From contig JAYKYS010000009.1 of the NCBI GenBank assembly GCA_036924285.1, positions 18,518,001 to 18,582,000 on the forward strand: a stretch of DNA of 64,000 nt, given 5' to 3'. Every line of letters starts with the position of its first letter. The first letter of the stretch is position 1. A model generated the notes under the pieces. It worked only from the letters and a program-made list of their open reading frames with translations, made no database searches and was not told where the DNA came from. This stretch comes from Asterella californica (taxonomy: Eukaryota > Streptophyta > Marchantiopsida > Marchantiales > Aytoniaceae). Positions 13,486 to 25,958 of this stretch are shown here, piece by piece. Made by a program: the position numbers and the translations under genes.

Positions 13486-14444
13486 GTGCTAGTGCCATGT
13501 GGCACGCATGCAAAACTACCAAGTGAGTATATCCCACTACTAAGTGTCAAGCATGCATTGCACCACTTCATCCAAACTTGCCATCTCAGTCCTAACGTCC
13601 CATCAACATTTTCATCCAATCAGCATCCACCATGTCAGCATCATGTCATATCAGCATCTTGGATGTCACGTCAGCCTATCAAACGCCTCGTGAACGTCGT
13701 GACATGCAAAACTCTAAAATTCACAACTGCTCGTAACTCCGTAGTCTTAGCTCCGTTCGTGACAATAAATATATCAGTTTTGATCATCTCGACCAAGGGC
13801 TATCCAATGGTGCAGTCAGAAATATTTTTGGAGAAATTTATATTTCATCCTAGAACCTTAGTTGAACACCAGAGTCGATCCACTACACGACAACAAACAT
13901 AAAATTACTAGGTCGAGTGAGATCCTCATGGAGGGACTGCAGAATATACTTATGTGCTTAAGGTTTATGGTCTCGCTATTGAAGCCTTTAGCTTTCAACC
14001 TGACTATGGCAATGATTCCTACTAGAGAAAACGGTCGTGGTTATCATCATGCGTATCAAAGCATTTCCATTCTTATGTTGAAGCAATCTTTTGTTCTTTT
14101 TGATCTGTTATCTCTCTCATATCACTACGACGAGGTCCTCACCTGCAATCGCTGCCATTTGTTTCCTTTTTTTTGTTCATTGTGGCTGCTTTTGACGTCT
14201 GCCACTATGGTGTCTCACATGCGATCATTCTTATTTGTTCCGACGTGTTGTGAGTGGTATTCTAATACGCACGATTTGCTCTTTTCATGTTCAGAGATGG
14301 AATGAGACGAATGCCAAACAGCCTGCTGAGGAATTTCGTGGTTTCTTTTCAAGCCATTGCTTGCTTGGACTCAACCTTATGTTTCTCATGTACTGTATGT
14401 ATTTGATATCGAGATTGAGTCTTATCATTATTGTCCAGTTTTGA
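13486..14444 (+). other. Chain of unrecognised plus-strand ORFs upstream of Rep relic
   Basis: Three overlapping plus-strand ORFs of 138, 147 and 69 codons (13486-13902, 13862-14305, 14235-14444) follow each other with frame changes. Such lengths are unusual in the surrounding AT-rich DNA. The second contains TCNRCHLFPFFC, and another frame near 14535 reads ECSICRAL, both Cys-pair words. They could be the decayed N-terminal half of the Rep protein, whose relatives can be long, or an unrelated relic. No domain is recognised with confidence. Confidence 0.3.
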
Positions 14445-14583
14445 CGTCTTAATATTTGATATTTCTACCATCTCGTACAACATAAGAGAATATCTCAGAT
14501 TCGTGATCTCAGTGGAGTCGTTGCCTTCACTGAATGTTCCATTTGTCGGGCTCTCTCTGTAAAATGATACCTCACTTTCCTAC

Positions 14584-16419
14584 ATGTTTCACTTACCTTG
14601 CAACCTCAAATGCAGACTATCTACTATGATTGTTGACTTTCTTGCTTTGCTTTATATATTTACTTCGGTGCGCTTCTGCTCATCTTGCACAGTCCTCTGC
14701 TGTTCTAGAATGATATCCATGTTTGAGATTTCTACCTCGAAAGTAGTAGATTTACAAGAGAAGTCATCTAGCACCTTTACCTCACCCGCGTTCAGTCTGC
14801 ATGATATCACATCCAGCGGCTCTATGTCATGTGCTCTTGACGCACAAGTCTTGGATGATGAATTCCTCAACATATCGCTTGGAACTCCACCTCTATTTCT
14901 TTCTCTTGACGATCTGATCGCTACACGGCAGCATTTGATCAGCTACACCAATCAAAGTCTACAGCGGAAGCGAGTCTACATGTACATAGACCTCAACTTG
15001 TCTACAAATCAACTTGTCTTCCTCCTTAACATAGAGTCTATAAAAGTGGATTGATTTTCTCCAACACTAAAAATTTTCATGTTGGAGCTCTCTCATGATC
15101 TTTCATGTACTTCGGATTATAGAGAACAAGTACTAGCTGCTTTTACAAGACAGGAAGCGGAGTATGTTATCATATCCAGAATTTTGTGTCACGTGTTACC
15201 AAACTGCTCAAACCGACAGTTCACATAGTATAAAATATACGTGAACTTCCTTGTATATGGCATGCTCTGCAGCCATCCCATCTGCTTTTTGTGTGGTCAT
15301 TATCTGTACTCATCATGACTCAATGATTTTGAGAAAACAAGCTAGGACCAAGAAGAACACAATTCCAAAAGAATAATTGGAGTTGTTCGTGATAAGTTTG
15401 TAGAATTGAGGTTGATTTAATCTTGATCTTTTTTTCCATGCTTGATGTTTTCTTGGAGCAAGAATGCCTTTCTAGTTTGTGCTCTGTGGAGAGAGAAGAG
15501 GTCTTTTTCCACCTTCATTTTCAAAGAGTTATATGTATCAACTCTAGAACCCTCTTGGAGATAAAGAAGCGACTCACCTCGGCATTGGGTGGGTGAAAAA
15601 GAAATCCATAGGAGGAAAAACATGTGTGAAAGCTCTCAATAACAAGGGGTTTCAAACATATGTAGGAATAATAGGATACTGCTTTAAGGATGATGCAAAG
15701 GAATACCACGATGTGCATATGAAAAAAGTGTCTGAGAGTATGATAGTCGACGATAAAGAATTGTATATTCTTCTAGGAGCATGGGTCTGAGTTGACATAT
15801 GCAAACATACTCCCTCTAGCTCTTCGGTTTAACAAATATAAGTATTCTCATCCTTTATCTACTACATTCTGCACATGTTTACACACTATGATACTTTGTG
15901 ATAAGTACTTGACCTCCCTTCATTGACTCATGCAGGGAGGTGTACAAGTACGTAGAGTTGACTCACTATGTAAGTCATTTCTTCACCCCCACGAAGTGAC
16001 CTCTTAAGATATATAAAACATTTCTTTTTGACAGGATACTAAATATTATCTCCATTGTAGACAAAGGTGCACTGACCGGACGCAAGCGGTTGACGACATA
16101 GCCAAAGAGGAGAAGCAAGAGGTGGAAGATCGACCAGTTGAGGAGCAGGAACACGGTCGCCAGCGAACAATCGACGAGCACTGAAAATGCTTGAAGAGTT
16201 GTAACATTCATCGACGAGCACCGAAAAATGCTTGAAGAGTTGTAGCATCCATCGACTGAAGAAGAAGAGAGGCTGAGAAAAGAAAAGCAGACGATGAACG
16301 ACGAGGACATTGAAGAGCAGTATATCACCATCCAGCAAAGCGGGTCCAGCGAACCCGTTGACTACATTCCGCTACTAGGAGCTCTCTTGAGATCCACCAC
16401 CTCCAGTCAGGTTTTCTAG
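14584..16419 (+). pseudogene. Decayed Replitron-like HUH endonuclease (Rep transposase)
   Basis: A rolling-circle-type HUH endonuclease relic of a DNA transposon. 14584-15395 stays in one frame through stops at 15052, 15226 and 15316; it is Ser-rich and may be the N-terminal part. 15396-15593 reads MLDVFLEQECL then FFHLHFQ, the HUH (His-hydrophobic-His) metal site. After a frameshift near 15593, VGIIGYCFKD gives the YxxK catalytic motif with a single Tyr. After another shift near 15783, the frame holds HPLSTTF, then VQVRRVDSLCKSFLHPHEV, then YYLHCRQRCTDRTQAV, crossing stops at 15924, 16005, 16014 and 16029. An acidic, Glu-rich C-terminal tail (LRKEKQTMNDEDIEEQY) ends at TAG 16417-16419. Family knowledge: one Tyr in YxxK after HUH with this C-terminal block fits Replitrons (Y1) rather than Helitrons (Y2 plus helicase). 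No helicase is visible. The gene is dead (at least three frameshifts, about seven stops); element ends were not found. Confidence 0.75.
16171..16250 (+). repeat. 40-bp tandem duplication inside the Rep tail
   Basis: TCGACGAGCAC at 16171 recurs at 16211, with about 40 bp nearly identical in both. The second copy restores the frame that reads on into the acidic C-terminal tail. It is a replication-slippage scar in the decayed gene. Confidence 0.85.
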
Positions 16420-17980
16420 CATGTAGTAGTATAGCAATAGCACCAGAGCAATAGACTAGTTGTGTTCCTCCTCTAACATCTAGAAGCACATAGGAGAAGT
16501 ATGTGAAGTATAACAACAAACGAAACGCCCAGTGGTCTAACTTGTACGTTAGTTGTGCATAATGCCATCTGCGCATAATATATAGAGGAGTAGTAGAATA
16601 ATGGAGATGTTGGACTGTATTACTCAGTCGGGTAAATTTTAAATTTTTTTTCCAGTGTTGTGTTAGTGCACCTTGTATAATTTCCATAAGGTTCAGGGCA
16701 ACCCACGGGAGGGCACCTAAAAATAATGAGCTTCACATTTTAATATTTCATCTTTCATGGTCTTCAACTTTCATTAGGTGATAATGCAAGGGTGCTAAAA
16801 TGTTATACGGAGTTTTAACATAACCTGAATTTATAACTTTTAACATCACCTGAATAAATAATTTGTGATTTGTGCAAAATAACTTAATAGTAAGGTAAGC
16901 CAAAAGCAATAAGTAAAAGCAAACAACAAAACATATAACAACAATAAGCAACAACAAACACAAAGCCCCTAGCAAGAGAACTAGTTCCCTCATCTACAAG
17001 CCCACAATGGGGAGGGATTATCACTTTCCTTGATGAGGTCTTTCCCTCCGTGGGCTATTCATTGCATCGCATGTTCCCCTCGAGTGATGACCACCATGGT
17101 TCTATTTTAAATAGCATTTTGGTTGGGTTGTTTACTTGTAGCAATGCAATATAAATAGTTCTAAAATAATTTAGTTTGATGATTATCAAACGTGTTTGAC
17201 TCCACGGAACAACCTAGTTGAGGGTGAAGGGGAATGATAGACTTTTTATCCATATCTAGAAAGTATCTCCAAAAAGATGAAGGATAACGTTCTATCATGA
17301 AGAGCGATACACTTTTCATCCATGTTTTTGCAATACATCCAAAAAGGAGTGAAATCAACTTTCCTAAGGAGTTTCAGTATATATTTCTTACTTCGTGTTA
17401 CTACAGATTTGTGCATCATTGCAGAAATCTCTGAAATAATGCGCAAATCTTCCTGAAAATATAAGAAGAAATAGTATCCACCATTTATTATGTTCCCCAG
17501 AACGCAGTGCACAAAGTGTCACTATTTATAATGTTTTCGTGTCATTTTATTATTTGTTTTTGTTCTTTCATTAGTTTAAATTACTCTCTGAATTAGTATC
17601 CAGATGACTAGGGTCAGAAGAAGTGCTAGCTAGCACAATACTTAAGCTTCATGCAATATACTAGAAACAAGGTACATGCTAATTGATGTTGTCTTCTACT
17701 CGCTGGAACCAGTCAAACAATCAAACTGGTAAGTTTCGCCCATGTAGATGAAGGCTCTTACTCTTGCACCTCTGATCTATTGATAACTTATTTTAATTTA
17801 GTTCTATCGAAGGCAAGAAAGTGAAGCAAAAACTTGACACACGATAACAAAATTGCTGCAGTTTGTATCATCGGACTAAAGTGAAATGATGAGCTAAAAA
17901 CTTGAAAGATTATAAAGTATTATTGAAATCTATAGTAACTACTTTCATTCTATCATAATATATATGCATTCTCAGCTATC
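16420..17980. other. Non-coding stretch
   Basis: AT-rich DNA with no recognisable coding sequence. A minus-strand ORF at 16748-16993 encodes only a Leu/Val/Cys-rich low-complexity product. The ORFs on the minus strand at 15975-16687 are antisense to the Rep relic. The 3' end of the Rep-bearing element presumably lies here but was not located. Confidence 0.4.
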
Positions 17981-18170
17981 GAAGATCGGTAGCTGAGATG
18001 GTTGAGTCCAAGGACTCCAAGTGAAAGGTCTGGGGTTCAAACCCTCCTGCTCTCGGTTGGAGGTGCAACAAAGTCGCTGTCGTGTGAAACTGGTCCGAGT
18101 ACGCTGTGGTTACTCACAAAAGACAGTCCGATGCCCCTTGAAGGAATAAACGGACAAGATAAAACTTTAC
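17981..18170 (+). mobile_element. tRNA-derived SINE-like element
   Basis: TAGCTGAGATG at 17990-18000 fits the RNA polymerase III A box (TRGYNNARNNG), and GGTTCAAACCC at 18034-18044 fits the B box perfectly, 33 bp apart as in a tRNA. The segment between folds only loosely, and the 5' and 3' ends do not pair as an acceptor stem, so this is not a working tRNA gene. A tRNA-unrelated body follows to about 18170. Head-plus-body is the plant SINE layout. I could not fix the target duplication or a terminal A/T run. Confidence 0.5.
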
Positions 18171-18566
18171 CATAGAGTAATGATCAAAAGTAAATCGTAT
18201 GATGATCAGCATATTTTTTTGACTTTTTATCATGATATACATTGTCACTCAATATCACTGTGATATTAAATAACATTTGGTGTGATTCGTGGTGCATTTA
18301 CGTTGGAGTATTTTCTTTGTTGGGTCTGTCTTTCCTTGATTTTTCATATGATCATTGTTTAGTAGTTGATACCTCCACCAGAGATTTCTTGCTCATATGG
18401 TTAAGATCTTTATCGAATTTTGTTTTTTTACACTTCCAGTGGGCTTTACACTCGGAGCAAGAATAAAACTATATATATTGTGTCTGAAAGAACCCGCATA
18501 CAACCATACTGCCGATTGGTAGCAAATTATAAAATTTATGTTTATATCTTCTTGACTTTATGCCCT

Positions 18567-18588
18567 AACCCTTTCTTGCTAAAGGGTT
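18567..18588. repeat. Short AACCCTTT/AAAGGGTT hairpin
   Basis: AACCCTTT and AAAGGGTT pair around a 6-nt loop, followed by TATGTTATAATTT. The core resembles the hairpin heads of the ~270-bp family listed elsewhere. It is probably a truncated or diverged member. Confidence 0.4.
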
Positions 18589-19176
18589 ATGTTATAATTT
18601 AAAGGGTTTTTATTTATGTTTTTCATCTAGGGATGGACAGAGGTGAATATGCTTGCTACATTGTTTTGTTGAATATGTCCATTGACATTAAAAATTGGTG
18701 AGAATAAATGATGAAAGAGAGGAGGGTGGTCTGAACATCTAAATCATGATGCTCGTGCTTTAGAAATATAAAGATATTAGAATTTCTTGGTCTTTACAAT
18801 GTCATTGAAACAAGAGGACTGATTTTGGAACAAGAAGCAGTTGTTTAGATACATAGTCATAAGAGAACAAGATCAAACAAAAGTAATAGGCTGTTTTATG
18901 GAAATAAATCTCAAATCTTACCAAAGAAACAAAGAGAAGGACAACATGTTGATATAACCGTGGATTATATAGTTCAGTTAAATAGTCTTTAATCGTTTAG
19001 AAGACTTTGGATATTCTGCGTCCCGAGTCTCTTCCTTGTCTCCTGTTTTGCATTTAATGATTTTGGTTATCTGAAGGTTAATTGGTACCATAGTCAAATG
19101 AACCACCCGCAGATCATGGTTGTTCTTTATGCTTCTTGAGTTGAGATGCATATTATTTACCCACTTTCCAAAATTT

Positions 19177-19243
19177 CGAATATGCACAAGCCGATAAATT
19201 AAACGGCTTGTGCATATTCGCCTCTTCCAAAGTTTGGAAGAGG
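19177..19243. repeat. Two adjacent perfect hairpins
   Basis: CGAATATGCACAAGCCG (19177-19193) pairs perfectly over 17 bp with CGGCTTGTGCATATTCG (19204-19220) around a 10-nt loop. Directly after it, CCTCTTCCAAA and TTTGGAAGAGG (19221-19243) form an 11-bp palindrome with a single central base. A third, slightly changed copy of the first arm follows at 19244-19262, leading into the next hairpin. Confidence 0.9.
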
Positions 19244-19261
19244 GGAATATGCACATGCCGT

Positions 19262-19530
19262 TTAATTTATTACCTAACTCTTTTGTCCGAAAAGATTAAG
19301 TAATGAATTAATCTGTTGATTATTTGAACTGAACCGGCTATCTCATTTATATTTCCCAAGTCGCATATGGACCCGCTGCACTTATGGGTTAAGTCTAGTT
19401 CCTTTTACACCTTTTGGTCCGTATAAATAATAAAGAATAGTTTAATTGTTTTAATTATATATAATATAACTATTATTTAATATATATATTCCTATATCAT
19501 TAAAGGAGCAAAAATTCCTCAAAAGTCCAT
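19262..19530 (+). mobile_element. Hairpin-headed ~270-bp repeat, copy 1
   Basis: The head, TTAATTTATTACCTAACTC paired with the run ending AAGTAATGAATTAA, forms a hairpin at 19262-19311. The body shares TTATGGGTTA and the AT-rich TTTAATATATATAT run with the copy at 28.4 kb. The 3' end reads GGAGCAAAAATTCC, close to AGCAAAAGTTCTCC of the other copies. It looks like a small non-autonomous element. No transposase-linked ends are known, and TIRs are not obvious. Confidence 0.5.
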
Positions 19531-20105
19531 CGAGCATGCATATTTATAGAAGGAACTTGTATTCTCACTCACATTGTTATTAGAGAGATATTTATGAATA
19601 TTCAACATGACGTCCAATGCATCTCAAATCTTAATATTTTGCATCATATGTCTATCACATTATCGAAGAGGCTACTCAAACTCATTTCATCCTTTTGATA
19701 CAACTGAATAGCACCATCATAGATCGGTGGGATATTAATGAATAATATGCATGCAACATGCACTTCTGGCCCGAGTGAAGAAAAAAACGAACGAGATAAT
19801 GGGAAAACAATCTAAAACGTCCATTGGACTAGATAGTATAGTGAAGACTAGACAGTATAGGTCGAGGAATTCAATTATTATCAGTCTCGCATATGGGTTA
19901 TTTATGAAATATTAATGATAATTCTATAAATAATAAATAATAAATAATAAATATAAACATTCTTTTAATTACATATTATTATATTATTTACTATACATCC
20001 AATATTTTCCAGACAAAACCGGTAAGTCATGTAAGTAGAAACGCGCTCCGGGACCCATCTTCCTTTCTTATCCAAATATACATTTTAATTATTAATTATC
20101 ACCAT

Positions 20106-20136
20106 CACTTGACCCTTTCCCCGGAAGGGTCAAGTG
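20106..20136. repeat. Perfect 13-bp-arm hairpin
   Basis: CACTTGACCCTTTCC and GGAAGGGTCAAGTG pair almost fully. It is flanked by AT-rich DNA and resembles the AACCCTTT hairpin heads nearby. The flank to 20200 adds a second weaker inverted pair, TTCCGAATGA with TCATTCGGA. Confidence 0.75.
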
Positions 20137-23100
20137 AGGTTAGATTAAGATTAGGGTTTAGATTAAACCTCTTTGCATTATCCCCTTTTCCGAATGAGTT
20201 AACATCATTCGGATAACATAGAACATAAGAATTATTGATCCACACTTCCCTGCATATATATATTCACACTCGTCCAGATGAACAGGGTAAATAAACAGGA
20301 TCTTCAATCTAGGATCAAATCCATCCTTTGGGAAGAGTTTTGGCCATAAATAAAAATGAATAAATTCTTTTTCTACATTTGTTTGCAGATTGAGCTTTTA
20401 TAATCTAAGCAGAGCGCTTTGTATTGTCTTTTTAATGGGTTTAGTTTCATTCTGACGATCAGGTGTCCAATAAAAAAATCTGATTGGATAGTATAAATAT
20501 TCAGACTTCCTTTCATAAACAGAATATCTTTTTATGCTATTTTTAACCTGTATGTTTCTGTATTTTCCATAGATTAGCAAGCATATTTTATTTTCTCACC
20601 TCTGATTTCTTCGACATCTAGTTCTTTTCTTTTACTCGTAGAAACATCTGAAGTACGCTTCTGCAATGGTAATGGATAATATGTGGCTTGCTGTGAAGAA
20701 TAACGTGCATATAACATGCTTGAGCAGTCGTTCATACCTATTCGCACCCTCCAGAGGATCCAGTTGATTCTATGAGTTTCTCCTACACACTAAGCCTATC
20801 ATCCTCCTCCACGATTTTCATGCTCTTTTGCATGCATATTTAGTTAAAATATAATAGATACATTTATTTAAAGTTTTTTCTATCAACATTTTTTCTTTCT
20901 TTCATTGGGTGATTTGTTATCATGCCTTGAACATTGTTTTTTTGTCTCTTTTCCATTTTTCTTGTGTTATCCAACTTGGTGCATGTTTGGACTTTGGAGA
21001 ATAACACTTAATAGCAACTCATAAGTTGAATATTTAATTTAAGGAACACTAATACATTATTCGAGGTTCAACTCGATTTTAGTTGTTAAAAGTAATTGGG
21101 GGAAATATATTTTCAATTATATATATATGTTATTAAAACTATAATATAAATATATTTTAAAATCTTGAATATTATATGAAAATAATAAACAGTGATAGTG
21201 ATTAAATTAGTTTGATGATGTGTCGTTCTGTAGTATGTACTACATCTAGCATTAGCATGTGTGTTGTGAGCATCATTCAAATAATTATTCTGTTAGTACG
21301 TCACTTGTTAATAAGTTGTTATATTACTATATTGTAATATATATAAGGATACTAAATATCTTTCTATACAAATTATGCTTGAAAGAATATTTTTTAACTA
21401 ATTTAGTATTATATAATATCAAAAATTATATATTTGAGTGAATTGATTCACATAACTAATGTAAAACTTGTATGAAGAGTTTCACCTCGAGATCCATTTG
21501 TTGGGTTGGAGATGTGCTGAGTATTATTGAGTTAGACCAAGTTATGATTCTTCTAATCGAGTATCAAATAGAAAGTTATACAATCATATCAATCCAACTT
21601 AGTGGATATTGTTCACGAGACATCTTTAAAAGTAATAGCCTTCATGCAGAATAACAATATACAGTTTCTGCATCTTTCTCCCTTTTGAAGATACCCATAA
21701 CATCTTTTTAAGTTGGTACATGCATATTAGTCCGATGTAGAATCGAATGTCCTCTCATGTCGTTGGAATTAACATAAACTTGGACACATAATGTGGTTTT
21801 ACAAACTTGGTTTTTCGTGTTAAGTTTCATAGAGTGTCTATCTTAATTGGTTGGAATGCACATGAAAACGAGTTCCAAATGGTATATGCTTTCCGGATTG
21901 GATTACTTTTCTAATGAGTTGTTATTTAAACTTGTCTTTTGGATTCTAAAATATTTATATTCTATATATTTATTTATATTCAGTATATTCCAACATATCA
22001 TGCGGTAAACACGAGGTTAATGCTAGCCTGCTAAGCTTTCTGTTAGCAAGGATATAGAAAGCGAAGGTTTGCTTTTATAACGTTTAAAAAATTGGATACA
22101 TGTGTCCGTATACATACGACATTATAATATAACTAAATAAAAACTATTTACTTTTCAGTTTAATATCTTGGTTTCATATGGTATGGACTCTCTGTATTTC
22201 CAGTTGGTACAGTAACTAATTCGCGCATATATGTATCAATTCGTGAGAATAATATATAGAGTGCTTTTAAAGTCTTATTTCATGGAAGAAGTGCTTACTT
22301 CACTTTAAATGGTAACTTACATGTAGGTCAAAATATACTAAAATTATCATTCTTGCAGTTATTTGCGAGAACTGGAATGTCACTCCGGTATGTCAAGAGC
22401 ATAAGTAGCAGTCAGTCCTAACGTAACTGATTTACATGGAACCCAACTGAACCAAGACTAAATTGTTCGCAAAATTCTGAATTAAATTATTTATGAAGTA
22501 AGCTGTTATGAAAAAGCTTTGGACCAAGATGTCTTTTCAACCAAACCGTTTCTAAATGTTTAAACTGAACCAAATCGTTTACAGTTATGAACTGCATTAT
22601 CAGTGAGTTTTGTGTCAATAAGTTCTTAGATATTGTCTGAGTACAACACAATTAATATGATATTATATAATACTTAACTTAATCTATATTTTATTATTTT
22701 TTATCATTAACAAATAATTATCATTATAATTATATTGAACTTTTCTTGAGACTATGAAACTGAATCGCTTAAATACCATTTAATTTGCGAACCAGATAAA
22801 TTTCACGTGAATCTATTCACGTGAAAAACCAAGTCGTTCCAAAACCATACCAATTACAAAAATTTGATTCAAATCGTTTCTGAACTGATCCTTATTTAAA
22901 CCGAACCGCTAAAACTGATTCGATCCTCTACAATCCGACTCCTTGTCAAGAGTACTAGTACAAGAGGCACACAGTTTGTTTAAATATCTTGAGCTTCATG
23001 TGGAGTGAAGCATTGAAATTTATGCCTGACAAATAAGATATATCAAGAGTGTCCCAGAACTGGACCCATGATTTCCATGCTCTCCGAAATTTACTTTGAC

Positions 23101-24340
23101 TAGGAGTATTTCATTGATCTTCACTTGCTATTGTACTCTTATATATGTTATATATATCTTATAAACGCATATGATGAGCAGTAATCACTGATGTAATTTG
23201 CCAACATAAAACAGAAAGAATGTATTTAAATGGTATGAATTTCATGTGGGTTTGGAAAGCACTTTCTGATTTGAGAAAAGAGTGCAAATGAGGATCAGAG
23301 CAAAATGTCACGAAATAGATAACTGTATTGATTCTTTAGCGTAGCTTATATGAAAAGTCCTTTTGCTTCGATTCATGATTTTATGTTTGCTTGGAAATCC
23401 ACTGATTTCGTGAAGAAGTGTAAAATTGTGGATTAAGAGAATGAAGGGAAGTCATCCAAAGATCTACCAGCGCTATGAGAAACGAGTTTACATATCCAAA
23501 GAAGAGAAAATACACATATTTCTGGATTGGGTTTGTGTCATGCAGCGATGAAGTACTTGGGCTATTATGCTTCTGACCATAAACTAATCAAACATGTTAA
23601 TTCCCTCAGCGATAATCCTTCTCTTTAAAACAATTATGCTACTGAAGATGCAAACGAGGTAGTAAAAACAACAAGGTATGAGTGTATTTAGTGAGTGATT
23701 TGATAACAACTTGGGGTAGCATGATGATGAAAAGATGAATCAAAGTCCTACATGCCCTGAGTTTTATTTTTGATAGAGTTTTTGTTTCATATTTTTCTGG
23801 CTTAGAGTATATACCTTCCCTCTGTGTGCCGCTGCAAGCTAGTTGTTTCGGTTCCTTGGTAAGATTTACAAAGAGCCTCCCTTTAGTTAGGATTTAGCAA
23901 ATGGTCTAGGATCCAGCAAACGCCTTGAGTCCTTAGCGGGCAGCGATGGCAGACAGAGAGTCGTTTAAAGATTTTGGAGCATCATAAATGGTCCGACTTA
24001 TCGCCTAGAATTAATTCCTCTCATCTAATTATCTCACCTATCGAAATAGTAATATAGTGTTATATGTTGATGTTTCGAACCACAATGAAGCAAACATTTA
24101 ATTATACTCGTATTAATCACCTTGTTATACATGAAAAAGTAATATATCATTATTTGTTTATTCATCAAATTATCAAGATTCATGCAGACTTGCACAACAT
24201 CAACTAATATGAAACAGAGTTAACTAACCGTCAAGAATGATGCTAGTTTCCATCACTATAACATCTAAAAGTCTAACTTCTTCGCATATTTTTCTAAGTC
24301 TTACATCATAAGATGGAAGAGGCAAAGATGCAAGAGCTTG
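20137..24340. other. AT-rich non-coding stretch
   Basis: No ORF above 60 codons is protein-like. The sequence around 22.4-22.9 kb is rich in ACCGAACC and AACCAAACCG words, but these are too irregular to call an array. No RNA gene is recognised. Confidence 0.4.
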
Positions 24341-24612
24341 ATTTATTACATTACCCTTTTGTGGGAAAGGTTAGATAATAAATTAAAACTGAAATTAGAT
24401 GTAATGTGTTTGTGAGAAATCTCAAGGATATATAGTTCCAGAAATGCTTCTGTTCATGTTACTCTTACGAGTTGTGTATGGATTTCTCTTCATCACCAGG
24501 TCCGACTATTACTCAATATTTAGGGATAAGTTTAATTATTCTTGTCAACTTGGTATATAATTCTCATAACACATTCTTTTTCTGAATAACAACAAGCGAG
24601 CAAAATTTTTCT
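24341..24612 (+). mobile_element. Hairpin-headed ~270-bp repeat, copy 2
   Basis: ATTTATTACATTACCC pairs with GGTTAGATAATAAAT around a TTTTGTGGGAAA loop (24341-24383). About 230 bp later, AACAACAAGCGAGCAAAAT (ending at 24612) matches the 3' signature of the other copies. Spacing between head and tail is the same as in copies 1 and 3, which supports one family. Confidence 0.5.
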
Positions 24613-25958
24613 AAATTTGACTATAAATTTGTCAACTCACACAACTGATAGAAAGGCGAATACACATCAAAAGTGATGATTTTGATGCCGTGGAGAATGT
24701 AGACGGGAAAAATGACAAGCGATAACAAAGAAAAATTGAGAAAATGGATTAGCTCTGGTCATGGCAAGAGACAAGGAGGCTATTTCGTCTTGTCGTATCT
24801 AACATTACATGTAAGTTTTAGATAAGTCATTACATTACATAAAAGTTGTGTTAACTATTAGCAGACGATCGAGGTGCAGATTCTCCAAACATAACTCATA
24901 ATGCCAAGGTGCAATAACACGCTTCTGAATTAGATTATAAATCAATGCTGCATGCCTGGAAGGATGACATTGCAATGTTAAACTTGATAAAGTAGCCCTG
25001 ATGGACATATGACTTGTTGGAAGTTACATTAAGAAAATAAAATAATTTTCTAAGAGTGTATAGATGTTTTAGTGTGTCAACAGGATCTTCTTGGGAGCAT
25101 CAGCACTTTTGTTGGTGTTTAAAGATTTATACTATATTTGTTATATCTTATCTGAGTATGGATGGGTCTCCTTGACCTACGCCTCTCAACCAAGATATAT
25201 GCACGTTCATTAACTCATATATTTGAATAACCAGCTGAAAGAAAATGACATATGCGGATGATAGGACTATAAGCATTGTAAAGCAAAGAATTAAATGAAT
25301 GAAAGCAAATCTACAGTGATTCAAAATAAAAGTCACAATTTAATATTTAGGTTGACTAATAATGATGGACATCATTCATAAAAAAGTTGACAAAAGTTGA
25401 TTAATTACTTTTGAAGTTTGAAGCAGCTGTAGAGATATGATGAAACAACAAGATGCTTTCCCTTACCGACTTGAACAACTTGAGGAAAGGATTGAGCATT
25501 TATTAACAAGTTGATACTCTTTCAGTATCATTCCCAAACTATGCAAAAGATTCACATGTTCCATAAGAAGCGAAAAGGCTCTTGCTTGTAGAAAGAATAC
25601 TAAGGACTGGAGATTTCTATTGCTATTGTGAGAACCAAAAAGTAAACGAGGAATATTTTGTTATGTAGTGTATTTTTTCTTATTTGTAAACCATTAAACC
25701 TCTGTGCTCCAAGAAATACTCGTACAGCGTAATCGCACATGCAGTTTCACGACTACATTTTCAGTTTCCGAAGCTAGTCGAGAAGGTCGAGTTGAAGCAT
25801 CTACACCGCACTACATCACAGTTTCAGTTTCACGAGACGTAAACAGTCAGTCGTACATAATCCGAGATTTAACAAGACAGGTTTTGAGAGAGCATGATTT
25901 CGCTAGAACTCCAGCATTTCTGGAGTCGTACTCATGAGGAGACTGTCCATGTAGACCA
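24613..25958. other. Non-coding stretch
   Basis: AT-rich, with short ORFs only. A plus-strand ORF at 25704-25937 (77 codons) is not recognised. It ends just before the duplicated MITE target region and shows no family motif. Confidence 0.4.

Noticed and set aside
15936..16034. Splice-like borders (CAG before 15936, GTAAGT at 15970, GACAG at 16030) inside the Rep relic
   Set aside because: Removing that segment creates a stop at once, whereas the unspliced frame carries conserved-looking residues straight through.
15975..16687. Minus-strand ORFs of 99-120 codons
   Set aside because: They are antisense to the Rep tail and its flank; the plus frame explains the sequence better.
25704..25937. 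77-codon ORF next to the MITE
   Set aside because: Short, no homology recognised, and its 3' end runs into the duplicated target segment.
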